Origin: Desulfarculales bacterium UBA696
GTDB taxonomy: Bacteria; Desulfobacterota; Syntrophobacteria; Syntrophobacterales; Syntrophobacteraceae
Reading direction: 5' to 3'
Length of the DNA stretch: 64,000 bases
Assembly: GCA_002298995.1 (NCBI GenBank)
Contig: DBMO01000034.1
Location: 62,001-126,000 of the forward strand
In this document: in pieces, positions 43,018 through 52,644 of the stretch
Layout: each line of letters starts with the position of its first letter
Position numbering within the stretch: position 1 is the stretch's first letter
Translations under genes and position numbers: made by a program
The notes under the pieces: generated by a model
The model's database searches: none
Told to the model about the DNA's origin: nothing
Seen by the model: the letters and a program-made list of their open reading frames with translations, nothing else

Positions 43018-44247
43018 TTATTTGAATGGCGGTGATCCGGTTTTAAACCATTTGATTGTCTCAACCGTGTGATCGGCTATCTCGAGTTCTTCATTTGTCG
43101 GAATAACCAGAATCTTGACGACGTTCTGCCCTTCCTGAATCTCAGCCTCTTTGCCCGATGCGCCGCTATTGCTGTTTTCATCCATTACAATTCCCAAACC
43201 CGACAGCCCTTGACAAGTCGCTGAACGGATAAGCGCCGAGTTTTCTCCAATTCCGCCGGTGAACACAATCGCGTCTACCCTTCCCAGGACCGCGAAGTAC
43301 GCCCCGATGTATTTCTTGAGCCTGTAGCAGAAGATGTCCATCGCCAGTTGTGCCTTCTGGTCTCCCTTTGCAGCGAGCGAACCGATCTCCCGCATGTCAT
43401 TACTACCGCATATGCCTTTAAGGCCGCTTTGCGAGTTGAGCATCGTTTCAACCTCATCGGCGGACATGCCTGCTTCTCTCATCAGAAAGAAATGGACAGC
43501 GGGGTCCAGGTCCCCTGAGCGCGTTCCCATTACAAGTCCTTCAAGGGGGGTCATTCCCATTGAAGTATCGACGCTTTTCCCACCCTGAATGGCGGCAACA
43601 CTTGCGCCGTTTCCAAGGTGGAGGGTAACCGCGTTGAGACTCTCAAGGGGTTTCCCCAGCATTGCCGCAGCCCTCTTTGCTACATAGCTGTGAGAGTTGC
43701 CGTGGAATCCGTAGCGGCGGACATGATGTTCCTTATAAAGGCTGTAGGGCAGAGCGTAATGAAAAGCATGCGGGGGCATAGTGGCATGGAAAGAGGTGTC
43801 GAAAACAGCTACCTGGGGCACTTCCGGGAGCAGGTTAAGTGCAATCTCTACACCCTTCAGGTTAGCCGGGTTATGGAGGGGTGCGAGGGGTATGAGGTCT
43901 CCGATCTTGGACATAACAGACAGATCTATCAGAACAGGTCCATGGTTTACTTCGCCGCCGTGCACCACTCGATGACCGATACCGAATAATTCATGGGGAT
44001 CCTCAAGGATTCGCATTTTAGCGGCAACCTTGAATATGAATTCAAAACCTTCAGCGTGGTTGGAGACCTTTTCATGCATTAGAATTTCGTCGAAGCTGCC
44101 GTTGGGGTTCAGGCGGCGATGGCGTAAACGGCTGTCGTCAGAGCCGATCTTTTCCAGAAGCCCCGATCCGAGCAACTCACGGGTACTCATGTCAAACACG
44201 GCGTATTTTATGGATGAACTTCCGCAGTTAACGATCGTTACTTTCAT
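43018..44247 (-). CDS. ackA: Acetate kinase
   Basis: This 409-aa enzyme of the ASKHA fold interconverts acetate + ATP and acetyl-phosphate + ADP. Signatures are VNCGSSSIKYAVFD at the N-terminus, GHRVVHGGE with catalytic Arg, RRYGFHGNSHSYV, HLGNGASVAAI, and FTGGIGENSALIR. It overlaps pta by 20 bp, a usual Pta-AckA pair for acetate formation or activation with ATP yield. The start ATG has a good context inside pta's end. Confidence 0.96.
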   Translation of the reverse strand: MKVTIVNCGSSSIKYAVFDMSTRELLGSGLLEKIGSDDSRLRHRRLNPNGSFDEILMHEKVSNHAEGFEFIFKVAAKMRILEDPHELFGIGHRVVHGGEVNHGPVLIDLSVMSKIGDLIPLAPLHNPANLKGVEIALNLLPEVPQVAVFDTSFHATMPPHAFHYALPYSLYKEHHVRRYGFHGNSHSYVAKRAAAMLGKPLESLNAVTLHLGNGASVAAIQGGKSVDTSMGMTPLEGLVMGTRSGDLDPAVHFFLMREAGMSADEVETMLNSQSGLKGICGSNDMREIGSLAAKGDQKAQLAMDIFCYRLKKYIGAYFAVLGRVDAIVFTGGIGENSALIRSATCQGLSGLGIVMDENSNSGASGKEAEIQEGQNVVKILVIPTNEELEIADHTVETIKWFKTGSPPFK

Positions 44248-46342
44248 GGGAACCCTTTCCTGCCTGGGCCTGAATGGCGGTAATTGCGACGGTGTTAACG
44301 ATGTCCGTTACGGTACATCCCCTGCTGAGATCGTTTACCGGCTTGTTAAGCCCCTGCAGCACCGGGCCTATGGCTACTGCCGAAGCCGAGCGCTGAACGG
44401 CTTTGTACGTATTGTTGCCCGTATTCAAGTCCGGGAAGACAAACACGGTGGCTCGCCCCGCTACTTCGCTTTGGGGCATTTTCACCTTCGCAACTTCAGG
44501 ATCGACTGCGGCATCGTACTGGATAGGCCCTTCAATTTTGAGGTCGGGCCGCAGTTCTTTGGCTATCCGGCTCGCCTCGCGGACCTTCTCGACATCGGCC
44601 CCCTTTCCCGACTCTCCGGTCGAATAGGACAGCATTGCAATCCTGGGTTCGATCCCGAATGTTTCGGATGTTGATGCGGCACAAATTGCGATTTCAGCAA
44701 GCTGTTGGGCATTCGGATCGGGATTTACGGCGCAGTCGCCATAGACAAGAACACGATCAGGCAAACACATGAGGAAAACACTTGAGACAATCGTGCAGCC
44801 CGGTTTGGTCCTGATGACCTCGAGAGCGGGGCGGATGGTGTGCTGGGTAGTGTGTACCGCTCCGGAAACCATGCCGTCGGCATTTCCATTGTGAATCATC
44901 ATTGTGCCGAAGTAGCTTACGTCGGCCATCAGGTCATAGGCCATTTCCTTCGAGATGCCCTTTTGTTTGCGGATTTGGTAATAGGTTTCAGCAAACCCCT
45001 CGCGAAGATCGGAGGAGGTCGGGTCTACTATTTTGACGCCCGGCAAGGAGAGGCCCATCTCCGCTATTTTGTCCTGGATCTCACGCGTCCCTCCGAGGAG
45101 ACTGACTTCTACCACGCCTCTCAGGAGAAGAATCTCAGCCGCCCTCAAAATCCGCTCCTCAGAGCCTTCGGGAAGCACTATATGCTGGAGGTTATTTTTT
45201 GCCCTGCTGATCAGTCCGTATTCAAACATGATCGGTGTTGTTCGAGACGAGCGACTGACCATGAGGCGTTCGCCGATTTCAGATAAATCGACGCTGGACT
45301 CGAAAAGGCTCTGGGCAACCGCGATTTTCCTTTTGTTCTCGGGCCCGATTCTGCCCCTGAGAGAACTGGCGGCCATTGCCGATGCAAAGATATCCTCGCC
45401 CACGGATAACAATGGAACGGGAGATTTCCTCAGACCCGCCATAAGCCTTTGTACAGGGGCTTCCAGCTTAATACCCCCTGTCAAGACCACTCCGGCGACC
45501 TGCGGGTAGGTACCAGATGCATCCGCGAGCAGTGCCCCAAGAATAATATCGGAGCGGTCTGCCGGGGCGAATACCAGCGTTCCCTCTCCCAGTTCCTCCA
45601 GAAATCCGGGCAGACTCATGGCCCCTATCTTATACCGATGGATTTCACGCTCGAGCCCCTCAGGCTCACCGCTGATTATCTTTGCATCCAATGCCCTGGC
45701 GACTTCCGCCACACTCGGCTTTTCCAGCAGAAAGTGCCGGGGAACCGCATACGCGCAAAGGCCTTCCTTCAGTTCACTGCGCAACCGGGAAGCAGTCTCT
45801 TCTTTCCATTTTTCCTCAACATGATTGGCCACTACTGCAAGAAGATCACAGTTTTTAGCATCAAGATTTTCGGCGAGAATTTTAATCGAATCGACAATTT
45901 CCGATGGGGTTCTCGCAAGGCCGCTTATGACCGGGAGCAAGGGGATCCCCAGGTTGCGAGCAATGCTGATATTGAAATCGAATTCGAGCGCCGTATTTAC
46001 TCCGGTGTAATCAGTGCCAGCACAGACAACGAAATCACATTGTCCTTCGAGGGCTTTATACTTTTCGAGAATCTGAGCTGGCAGTGTGGAAACGTGCCCC
46101 CCCCTGATTATCGCCGCGGCTTCCTCGTACGTGCAGCCGCAGGAACACTTGAAATGCAACTGTAATTTCTGAAGCCTGGAGATAAGCTGAATGGAATGAT
46201 CGTGCTCGGCATCCGGGTAGGCGACCGGCCGGAAGAAGCCGACATTTCCTGCACGGCCCGCCAAAAGCTCCATAATTCCCAGTATGACGACAGACTTGCC
46301 GCTCCGTGGACCTGTGCCGGTGATATAGAGACCTTGCGACAT
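44228..46342 (-). CDS. pta: Phosphate acetyltransferase (long form)
   Basis: This 704-aa protein is of the long Pta class. An N-terminal BioD-like P-loop domain (TGPRSGKSVVILGIMELL) is followed by a DRTGG-like middle domain and the C-terminal PTA_PTB catalytic domain (IVLPEGSEERILRAAEIL, YDLMADVSYFGTMMIHNG, VLVYGDCAVNPDP). It interconverts acetyl-CoA and acetyl-phosphate. AAGGAG seven bases before ATG fixes the start. It lies upstream of ackA, with which it overlaps, and downstream of the antiporter gene by 80 bp. Confidence 0.95.
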   Translation of the reverse strand: MSQGLYITGTGPRSGKSVVILGIMELLAGRAGNVGFFRPVAYPDAEHDHSIQLISRLQKLQLHFKCSCGCTYEEAAAIIRGGHVSTLPAQILEKYKALEGQCDFVVCAGTDYTGVNTALEFDFNISIARNLGIPLLPVISGLARTPSEIVDSIKILAENLDAKNCDLLAVVANHVEEKWKEETASRLRSELKEGLCAYAVPRHFLLEKPSVAEVARALDAKIISGEPEGLEREIHRYKIGAMSLPGFLEELGEGTLVFAPADRSDIILGALLADASGTYPQVAGVVLTGGIKLEAPVQRLMAGLRKSPVPLLSVGEDIFASAMAASSLRGRIGPENKRKIAVAQSLFESSVDLSEIGERLMVSRSSRTTPIMFEYGLISRAKNNLQHIVLPEGSEERILRAAEILLLRGVVEVSLLGGTREIQDKIAEMGLSLPGVKIVDPTSSDLREGFAETYYQIRKQKGISKEMAYDLMADVSYFGTMMIHNGNADGMVSGAVHTTQHTIRPALEVIRTKPGCTIVSSVFLMCLPDRVLVYGDCAVNPDPNAQQLAEIAICAASTSETFGIEPRIAMLSYSTGESGKGADVEKVREASRIAKELRPDLKIEGPIQYDAAVDPEVAKVKMPQSEVAGRATVFVFPDLNTGNNTYKAVQRSASAVAIGPVLQGLNKPVNDLSRGCTVTDIVNTVAITAIQAQAGKGSHESNDR

Positions 46343-46422
46343 TGGTATCTCCTTATAGAAGATGGTTTATCCAACTGCGACGATGGCTGTCGAAATGATC
46401 TGGTGCTTCGTTCTACGCCTTT

Positions 46423-48015
46423 TTAACCACCTCCCAGCGCTATCATGACTTGAACCATGATGATCTTGATGATTGTCGCACCGGGGAAGATCATTGCATA
46501 GACGATGTCGGGCCGATCTGTGGGTACCTGCTTGGCCGCGTAAGCTGCGATGGCCGGATTTCCGGTAACGCCTGCCGTTAGTCCGAGCAGGTCGTCGAAA
46601 GGGATGCCCATCAGGTGTCCGCTTAGGAGGGCTGTAATTACAATTCCCACGAGGATTGCAGCACTTACGCCCAGGTATAGAAACCCGGTCTGCTGCACGG
46701 TGGCCACAAATTTAGGACCAGATGTCATCCCCACCTGGGCCAAAAAGATTGTGAGTCCGAAGTTTCGAAGCGTCAGGTTGGCTGAGACCGGCATGGTCCA
46801 GACAATGCTGCCGGTACGGCCAAGCTTTCCAAGTATCAGCGATACCAGAAGCGGTCCTCCTGCAAGGCCTAGCTTCATTGACCCGAGTCCCGGTATGGGG
46901 AAACTGATGAGGCCGAGGATAACTCCCAAGATCATACCGATTCCGACAGATACATAGCTGAATTCGGTGGTTCCCTTGATCGAATCACCGAAATACTTTC
47001 GAAATACATCAAAATTTGCCCTGTTTAGAAGCATTCCGATGCGGTCGCCAAATTCAAGGATAAGGTCGGGCGAAGGCAGCAGGTCCGCATCACCGCGGCG
47101 AACGTGCAGGATAGAGTACTCGGCATGGGCCGGCACCTGAAGGTCACAAAGCCGGCAGCCGACTACAGCAGGTTTGGATGCGAAAAGACGCACATAGTCC
47201 AGATGCTTGCGATCTCCGGCAATGCCGCCCTGCGCTACTTCCCCAAGAATACTCATGGTACGCTCAAAGCTTTTTTTATCTTCGGCGACAAACCCGATTA
47301 TGTCCCCCTCCTGGATCACCATATCCGGTGTTGGCACTTTATTGATGTGCTGCTGGCGTACGGCGATCACTTTCACGCCAGGAGGCAGAATGCCCGAAAG
47401 TTCTTCGACCATTCTGCCGATGGCCTCTGGGTTTTGTACAACAGCTTCACCCAGTTCCAGACCAGTTCCCGTGGGAGCCTCGATTTTGGGCTTAACCAGC
47501 AGAATGGCGATATACATGGCAATAATGGGCCCGATTACGCCAAACGGATAGGCGACGCTATATCCGACAGCGGGATTGTTATTTCCGGCTGCTTCCATAG
47601 CTGCCTGCAGAGCGGATGTGCTCGTTCCCGAACCGGAAAACATGCCAGCTAGATAGCTCGCCGGAATGTTGAATAAATAGCCTGTGGCCCAGACTATAGA
47701 TGATGCTACGATCAGCGCCGCCAGGGCTAAAATGTTGTAGCTTCGGCCGCTCGACCCCGTAAGACCCGCGAAGAAGTTCTTGCCATACTGTATACCGATG
47801 CCGTACAGGAACAAAACAAGCCCAAGCGATCCGACGAGGCCGGGTGGTGCGGCCTTGGGGGCCAGCGCCCCGGTGGCAAGTCCCACGAAAAGCACCGCTC
47901 CAACGCCCAGCGAAAACCCTCGGACATTGATAGCGCCGAGCGTATAACCGAGCGCTATGACAAGGAAAAGCGACATCAATTGATTTTGTTCGAGCAATGT
48001 TTTGAAAATTTCCAT
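46423..48015 (-). CDS. AspT/YidE-type aspartate:alanine antiporter family protein
   Basis: This 530-aa membrane protein has two five-to-six-TM halves (GFSLGVGAVLFVGLATGAL; AGGPLLVSLILGKLG, FLAQVGMTSGPKF). Between them lie two TrkA-C regulatory domains (VIAVRQQHINKVPTPDMVI and YSILHVRRGDADLLPSPD). That is the AAE transporter layout. AspT-class members exchange aspartate with alanine; many relatives have unknown substrate. Together with dcuA and aspA elsewhere in the window, a dicarboxylate/amino-acid exchange role is reasonable. AAAGGAA precedes ATG. Confidence 0.85.
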   Translation of the reverse strand: MEIFKTLLEQNQLMSLFLVIALGYTLGAINVRGFSLGVGAVLFVGLATGALAPKAAPPGLVGSLGLVLFLYGIGIQYGKNFFAGLTGSSGRSYNILALAALIVASSIVWATGYLFNIPASYLAGMFSGSGTSTSALQAAMEAAGNNNPAVGYSVAYPFGVIGPIIAMYIAILLVKPKIEAPTGTGLELGEAVVQNPEAIGRMVEELSGILPPGVKVIAVRQQHINKVPTPDMVIQEGDIIGFVAEDKKSFERTMSILGEVAQGGIAGDRKHLDYVRLFASKPAVVGCRLCDLQVPAHAEYSILHVRRGDADLLPSPDLILEFGDRIGMLLNRANFDVFRKYFGDSIKGTTEFSYVSVGIGMILGVILGLISFPIPGLGSMKLGLAGGPLLVSLILGKLGRTGSIVWTMPVSANLTLRNFGLTIFLAQVGMTSGPKFVATVQQTGFLYLGVSAAILVGIVITALLSGHLMGIPFDDLLGLTAGVTGNPAIAAYAAKQVPTDRPDIVYAMIFPGATIIKIIMVQVMIALGGG

Positions 48016-48063
48016 TTGCTTTCCTTTGTCTCCCGTAAGGTCGATCTGTTTTGGTGATGGGTA

Positions 48064-48801
48064 TTATTTCCGGTCTGGCAGCGAACCTTCGTCAACTCCT
48101 CCGGGCGAAAATTGAGTATCGGACGCGCCCTTGTAATTTGTTGATCCCTCGGAAACCAGTTTTGAGATCAGGATTACAAGATATAGCTGGCCCATGATCG
48201 CCTCCAGGACTGCAAGATCACGTGCAATAATACGGGTGGGCACGATATCCCCATAACCGAGCGTGGCCAGAGTCACAAAGCTGAAATATGCCAGACTGGC
48301 GTCGTTAAGGATGTCGCCTTCTTGTATGCGAAAAGATCCCGGGATAACCAGTTCGACCAGTTGATACATCCGCGACCAGATGAGCCCCAGAAGTAAATAG
48401 ATGGCCACTGCTCCGGCGATGCGGTGCACCTGGGCCCGGTTTGCGCCAAGAAATTGCCTTACCATCAAGAGCGCGAAACATGACAGCATGCCCACTGATA
48501 TGCATGTATCTATAACGACTATCACTTTTCCTGTTACCGAGATGCCCAGGAGCCGAAAGAACACTGACAGCAAACCTGCTACAACTGTGATCAGGCGGAC
48601 GCTTGCCCGCGAACTCACTATGAATGCTCCCGATACAAGGACCACCGAAAAAGCGATTTCAAGCAAGACAGGCGACACAAGCCGGGCGGATAGCATGGGG
48701 GCTAGTATGAACAGTGTGAAAGCAAGGAAGAGGAGCAGTGCATACGGACCCCGATCCGCTGCCCAGAAATGGAACGTGAGCTTTCTTATTCTTTCCGGCA
48801 T
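48064..48801 (-). CDS. Potassium channel family protein
   Basis: This 245-aa inner-membrane protein has about six TM helices and one ion-channel pore: LAYFSFVTLATLGYGDIVPTR, with the selectivity filter TLGYGD, followed by the inner helix QLYLVILISKLV. No RCK domain follows; the C-terminus is short and polar. It likely conducts K+. Operator-like site C lies 109 bp upstream, in the same orientation as at the other three sites. Confidence 0.85.
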   Translation of the reverse strand: MPERIRKLTFHFWAADRGPYALLLFLAFTLFILAPMLSARLVSPVLLEIAFSVVLVSGAFIVSSRASVRLITVVAGLLSVFFRLLGISVTGKVIVVIDTCISVGMLSCFALLMVRQFLGANRAQVHRIAGAVAIYLLLGLIWSRMYQLVELVIPGSFRIQEGDILNDASLAYFSFVTLATLGYGDIVPTRIIARDLAVLEAIMGQLYLVILISKLVSEGSTNYKGASDTQFSPGGVDEGSLPDRK

Positions 48802-49124
48802 CTATTTCTTCCCGGTTTTCGTCCCTTCCATGAAGGAACTGCTCTTGATGATTTTGCAAAACAGTTCCTCCAGCCATACCCGACTCTATGAGAGTCAGCA
48901 CTGATATGTAAGTAACTTGCTGTATGTTACGGTAAACTTGATTGGAGCGGCTGATTCGAGCATTTGGGGGGGCGGAAGATGCGGGCGGGCATCAGCCAAA
49001 AGAATGGGAAGGGATGAGCGATATCAAATGTCAGAATAGGTTATCACTGCCAGACCCCGGGTGAATCCACCGCCCTCGCATTTCGTTCCGTGTGTATGTA
49101 AGTCCCGGAGAAAGGAAACCCGGC
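48802..49124. other. Intergenic, regulatory site only
   Basis: There is no supported gene in this 323-bp stretch between the K+ channel start and the MBL remnant. Site C is the only structured element recognised. Confidence 0.5.
48910..48937 (-). promoter_or_regulatory. Operator-like dispersed motif, site C
   Basis: Read on the minus strand: GTTTACCGTAAC, 9 bp, GTTACTT. It is nearly identical in layout to site D (4393-4420) and points toward the K+ channel gene start 109 bp away. Confidence 0.6.
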
Positions 49125-49376
49125 TTAGACCAGGACATCCATTCCCTCTCCTGCCGGTACGGAATTTGGAAAACGGCTCTGACACTTCTTTTCGACATCA
49201 CTCAGGAAAGTGTCGTCGCGATCCGGGTCGTGATGTGTGATTACCAGGCACTTGGCCTTTGCCTGCTCGGCAACTTCCACTGCCTGGTCCAAGTGCTGTG
49301 GCCCCGCCGCCAAATTCCTGAATCCGGTGTTGCAGACCGGAATCGATCCTCTAACGCCATAGAATTTTATCCAGAA
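49125..49376 (-). pseudogene. MBL-fold metallohydrolase with internal deletion
   Basis: The minus-strand frame (about 83 codons) begins with the exact N-terminal motif FYGVRGSIPV of the phosphoribosyl-cyclic-phosphodiesterase-like MBL-fold family. Within about 12 residues it passes directly into that family's C-terminal motif (AVEVAEQAKAKCLVITHHDPDRDD...). Roughly 200 residues, including all HxHxDH metal ligands, are missing. An ATG at 49380 lies one base out of frame, so a frameshift also separates start and body. It is a deleted remnant, not a functional gene. Confidence 0.65.
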
Positions 49377-49452
49377 TCATTCTCTCATTAGGCAAAATCC
49401 GGGCTGGAATTTACCTCTTCGGGGTGCCTCCTCCGGAAAATGGCATCCGCTC

Positions 49453-51438
49453 CTAGGAAAGAGCCTTCCTGGCTTCTTCTCGGGTTTCATAAATATAGGG
49501 GGCGAGATTCCGCTTCTTCAGTTCATCACCTAGTTTCATTCGCAGAAAGGTGCTGGTCGTATACCGGGTAACCTTCTCGTAGAACCGCATGACATATTTG
49601 ACCATCTCCGAATATTCTTCGACGAGTTCCGGAACAATGTTGAAGTTATCGTAGTTCACGATGGTACTAACCTTTTTGCCCACAGGCGACAGAATCCGTT
49701 CCACTATTTCCCTGATTTTTTGGATTTCACTGCTTGATCGGATATACAGATTTTCAAAGTTCACGAAGAAAAGATTGTCATTGGGCGAGTAGATAAGGCG
49801 ATCCTCGATGGGTATTGTAAGCAGGTCATCCTTGAGGCCCATTGGTTCGGGCTGGAAAATTCTTGCATCCATCAAACGAGGAGGTCGTTTTATTATGGGC
49901 ATGAATCCCATGGCACCAAGAATATTCCTCTCAAGGTCAATGCCCGGAGCTATTTCAATGAGTTCCAGTCCCTCTTCACACAATGAGAAGACACACCGCT
50001 CGGTGACGTAGAGTACCGGCTGCCTTCGCTTTGCCGAGTATTCTCCGCTGAATGTTTTTTGTTCCACCCGCGCTACGAACTTGAAATCTTTTCCCTCCTG
50101 GTCGATTCTCACCATGCCGTCGTCAATGGAGATCTTCAGCCCTCCGGCAGTGAAAGTCCCCAGAAAGATCACCTTCTTGGAATTTTGGCTGATGTTGATG
50201 AACCCACCGGGTCCGACAAATTTAGGTCCAAATTTGCTGACATTTACATTTCCTTTTGCATCGACCTCGGCCGAGCCAAGAAAAGCGAGGTCCAGACCAC
50301 CCCCGTCATAAAAATCGAAGTGGTATGGCTGGTCAATTAATGCGTCGATATTGACTCCTGTTCCGAAGTTAAGGCCGCCGTTCGGCATTCCCCCGATCAG
50401 TCCGGATTCGGCGGTAAGCGTGAGAAAATCGATCACTTTCTCCTCGTTAGCGACCTGAGAGACCCCTTCCGGCATGCCTATGCCAAGGTTGACGACGCTG
50501 TTGGGCCGAAGCTCGAAAGCTGCCCGACGCGCGATGATTTTCCGAGCGCTCATCTCCATTGCAGGAAGATCCTGCATCGTAATCCTTAATTCACAACTAT
50601 AGGCCGGGTTGTATTGCTCGGCATAGGTCTGCCAATGGTTTTCGGGCTTTGCAACGACTACGCAGTCAACCAGAATTCCGGGTATTTTCACTTGCCTGGG
50701 GTTTAGCGTTCCTCGTTCAGCCGTTCTCTCAACCTGCACTATTACGAACCCATTTGAATTCTTGGCGGCCATGGCCATTGCAAGTGCATCAATTGTCAAT
50801 GCCTCTTTTTCCATGGTGATATTGCCATCGCTGTCCGCGGTCGTCCCCCGGAGAATGGCAACGTTTATGGGAATCGCTTTAAAAAACAGGTAGTCGATCC
50901 CTTCGATGTTAATGACTTTGATTAAGTCCTCGCCTTCCATCCTGGTAAGGTCGTTAAGCTTGCCTGCTTCAACTCTTGGATCGATAAAAGTCCCAAGACC
51001 CACGGAACTGATTGTCCCCGGTTTGTGGGCTGCGATATCCCTGAAGAGTTGGCATATGATCCCCTGGGGCAAATTATAGGCAAGTATCTTGTTATCTCTG
51101 ACCAGCTCCTGGAGCTTTGGAGCCAATCCTATATGCCCTCCTATTATTCTCCTGATCAAACCTTCCTGGGCCAGATGATTAAGACCCTTTGTCTTTCCAT
51201 CTCCCTGCCCGGCGGGATAAATGAGCGTCAGGTCTCTTGGCAAACCAGTTTTCAGGAAATATTCCTTTAACTCGATTGCAATTTCCTCAGCGAAGCCAGC
51301 TCCTACAAAACCTGCCGTGGCTACAACATCGCCATTTCGAATAATCTTTACGGCATCCTCCGCCGATACAATCTTCCCTTTTTTGTGGCGAAGTGAGAGC
51401 TTGTCGGCCACCATCGGATGAATAATATTTCCCTCCAT
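49453..51438 (-). CDS. Family I acyl-CoA:acetate/3-ketoacid CoA-transferase
   Basis: This 661-aa protein fuses the alpha and beta halves of a family I CoA-transferase. The alpha half starts with IVSAEDAVKIIRNGDVVATAGFVGAGF and carries IGGHIGLAPKLQELV. The beta half starts with MSARKIIARRAAFELRP and holds the catalytic-Glu segment LTAESGLIGGMPNGG. A C-terminal extension of about 130 residues resembles long YdiF-like relatives. It transfers CoA between short-chain acids, with acetate or 3-oxoacids likely. AGGAG six bases before ATG sets the start. It is 73 bp after the SDR gene, with which it probably acts. Confidence 0.88.
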   Translation of the reverse strand: MEGNIIHPMVADKLSLRHKKGKIVSAEDAVKIIRNGDVVATAGFVGAGFAEEIAIELKEYFLKTGLPRDLTLIYPAGQGDGKTKGLNHLAQEGLIRRIIGGHIGLAPKLQELVRDNKILAYNLPQGIICQLFRDIAAHKPGTISSVGLGTFIDPRVEAGKLNDLTRMEGEDLIKVINIEGIDYLFFKAIPINVAILRGTTADSDGNITMEKEALTIDALAMAMAAKNSNGFVIVQVERTAERGTLNPRQVKIPGILVDCVVVAKPENHWQTYAEQYNPAYSCELRITMQDLPAMEMSARKIIARRAAFELRPNSVVNLGIGMPEGVSQVANEEKVIDFLTLTAESGLIGGMPNGGLNFGTGVNIDALIDQPYHFDFYDGGGLDLAFLGSAEVDAKGNVNVSKFGPKFVGPGGFINISQNSKKVIFLGTFTAGGLKISIDDGMVRIDQEGKDFKFVARVEQKTFSGEYSAKRRQPVLYVTERCVFSLCEEGLELIEIAPGIDLERNILGAMGFMPIIKRPPRLMDARIFQPEPMGLKDDLLTIPIEDRLIYSPNDNLFFVNFENLYIRSSSEIQKIREIVERILSPVGKKVSTIVNYDNFNIVPELVEEYSEMVKYVMRFYEKVTRYTTSTFLRMKLGDELKKRNLAPYIYETREEARKALS

Positions 51439-51511
51439 CTGAAACTCCTATATTGGATGTCACCTTTACGAGTATCGGCCTGGATTTCGTTTCAACCACG
51501 AATAATTTAAT

Positions 51512-52306
51512 CTATCCTCTCGACCCGAGCCGCAGGCCACCGTGAATAAAGTATACGTCTCCAGCCATTGCCTCATTGCGATAGAGGTCGCCAACAAGTT
51601 GGGCAACTTCTTCAGGCTCTACCAACCGTCCAATGGGCACATCGGCCACAATTTTTTCGAGTGCCTTCTGGTCCATACCTTTCACCATGGGTGTGGCAAC
51701 GTATCCTGGGGCAATGGCGACACAACGGAGCCTGTTCGACAGTCCACGCCGAAAAAATTCGGCCGTTATCACTTTGGGCATTACCGACATGGCGGCTTTT
51801 GTAGAGGAATAGTTGAGCTGTCCCGCGGTTCCCAGTGAACCGGTAGATGAGACGAGACAGATCAACCCTTTACAATTATTATTGATCATGCGCTCGGCGC
51901 ACTCGCGTACTGTCAGAAAAACTCCGGTGAGATTAATGTCGAGGACAAATTGGAAGTCCTGTAAGCTCATCTTCCTGGTGATTTTGCCCGTCTCCCTATC
52001 AGGAGAAAGCATTATTCCATCCTTTATGACCCCTGCAAAAGGAGCTACCAGATTGATCTGCCCAAAATGCTCGATGGCAGTATCGGCAAGTCGGGCGCAT
52101 TCATCTTCCCTGGTTACATTGCAGACCACGGTAGCAACCTTTCCACCGACAGCTTCGAATTCCTTTTTTGTCTGCGCAAGGGCTTCCTCGGCCATGTCGC
52201 CCAATACGACGCGCCCGCCATTTTGAACCCAAAAAGAAGCGACGCATTTGCCGATTCCCATGGCACCGCCCGTGATAACAGCTACGGAATCTTTAATTTC
52301 AAGCAT
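51512..52306 (-). CDS. SDR oxidoreductase (3-hydroxyacyl/3-hydroxybutyrate-type)
   Basis: This 264-aa classical SDR has the nucleotide motif TGGAMGIGKCVASFW (TGxxxGIG), an NVTREDE acidic pair, a NNCKGLICLVSSTGS strand and the catalytic Tyr-x3-Lys in YSSTKAAMS. The tail is VIPGYVATPM-like (APGYVATPMVK). The substrate is a secondary alcohol, possibly 3-hydroxybutyrate or 3-hydroxyacyl-CoA given the neighbouring CoA-transferase; this is inferred. AAAGGAA precedes ATG. Confidence 0.87.
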   Translation of the reverse strand: MLEIKDSVAVITGGAMGIGKCVASFWVQNGGRVVLGDMAEEALAQTKKEFEAVGGKVATVVCNVTREDECARLADTAIEHFGQINLVAPFAGVIKDGIMLSPDRETGKITRKMSLQDFQFVLDINLTGVFLTVRECAERMINNNCKGLICLVSSTGSLGTAGQLNYSSTKAAMSVMPKVITAEFFRRGLSNRLRCVAIAPGYVATPMVKGMDQKALEKIVADVPIGRLVEPEEVAQLVGDLYRNEAMAGDVYFIHGGLRLGSRG

Positions 52307-52368
52307 GGTTATTCCTTTATCTTTGAAGTTTGGTTCGACAGTTTATTCAAAGATGCAATGGCACAGGC

Positions 52369-52644
52369 CTAAAAATGCCAGACCTCCATAGCTCCAATGC
52401 CGCCCGATACAAACGGATAGCCTGTCTTTCTTCCGAATACCTCCATTTGCTCGTATTCGTGTCTCACCATTGGATCGGTTAAGTCGCCATATTCCGGGTT
52501 CGAGAAAAGGAGTTGCATGTGGCCGCCGGCGACGTCAGCCATCCCGGGATGGGCAGGGTCGAGGAAAAGGGCTGTTGTTGCGCATCCGCTCATCGAGATA
52601 AGCAGGACAAGGATGCTCGCCGTTAAAACGGTTCTGGTGCTCAT
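52369..52644 (-). CDS. Small lipoprotein
   Basis: This 91-aa predicted lipoprotein has a short signal and lipobox MSGC at residues 17-20 region. The mature part is about 70 residues, with HPGMADVAGGHMQLLF and YEQMEVFGRKTGYPF and no recognised family. It lies 62 bp upstream of the SDR gene in the same direction. The upstream palindrome at 52805-52831 may be part of its control region. Confidence 0.6.
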   Translation of the reverse strand: MSTRTVLTASILVLLISMSGCATTALFLDPAHPGMADVAGGHMQLLFSNPEYGDLTDPMVRHEYEQMEVFGRKTGYPFVSGGIGAMEVWHF

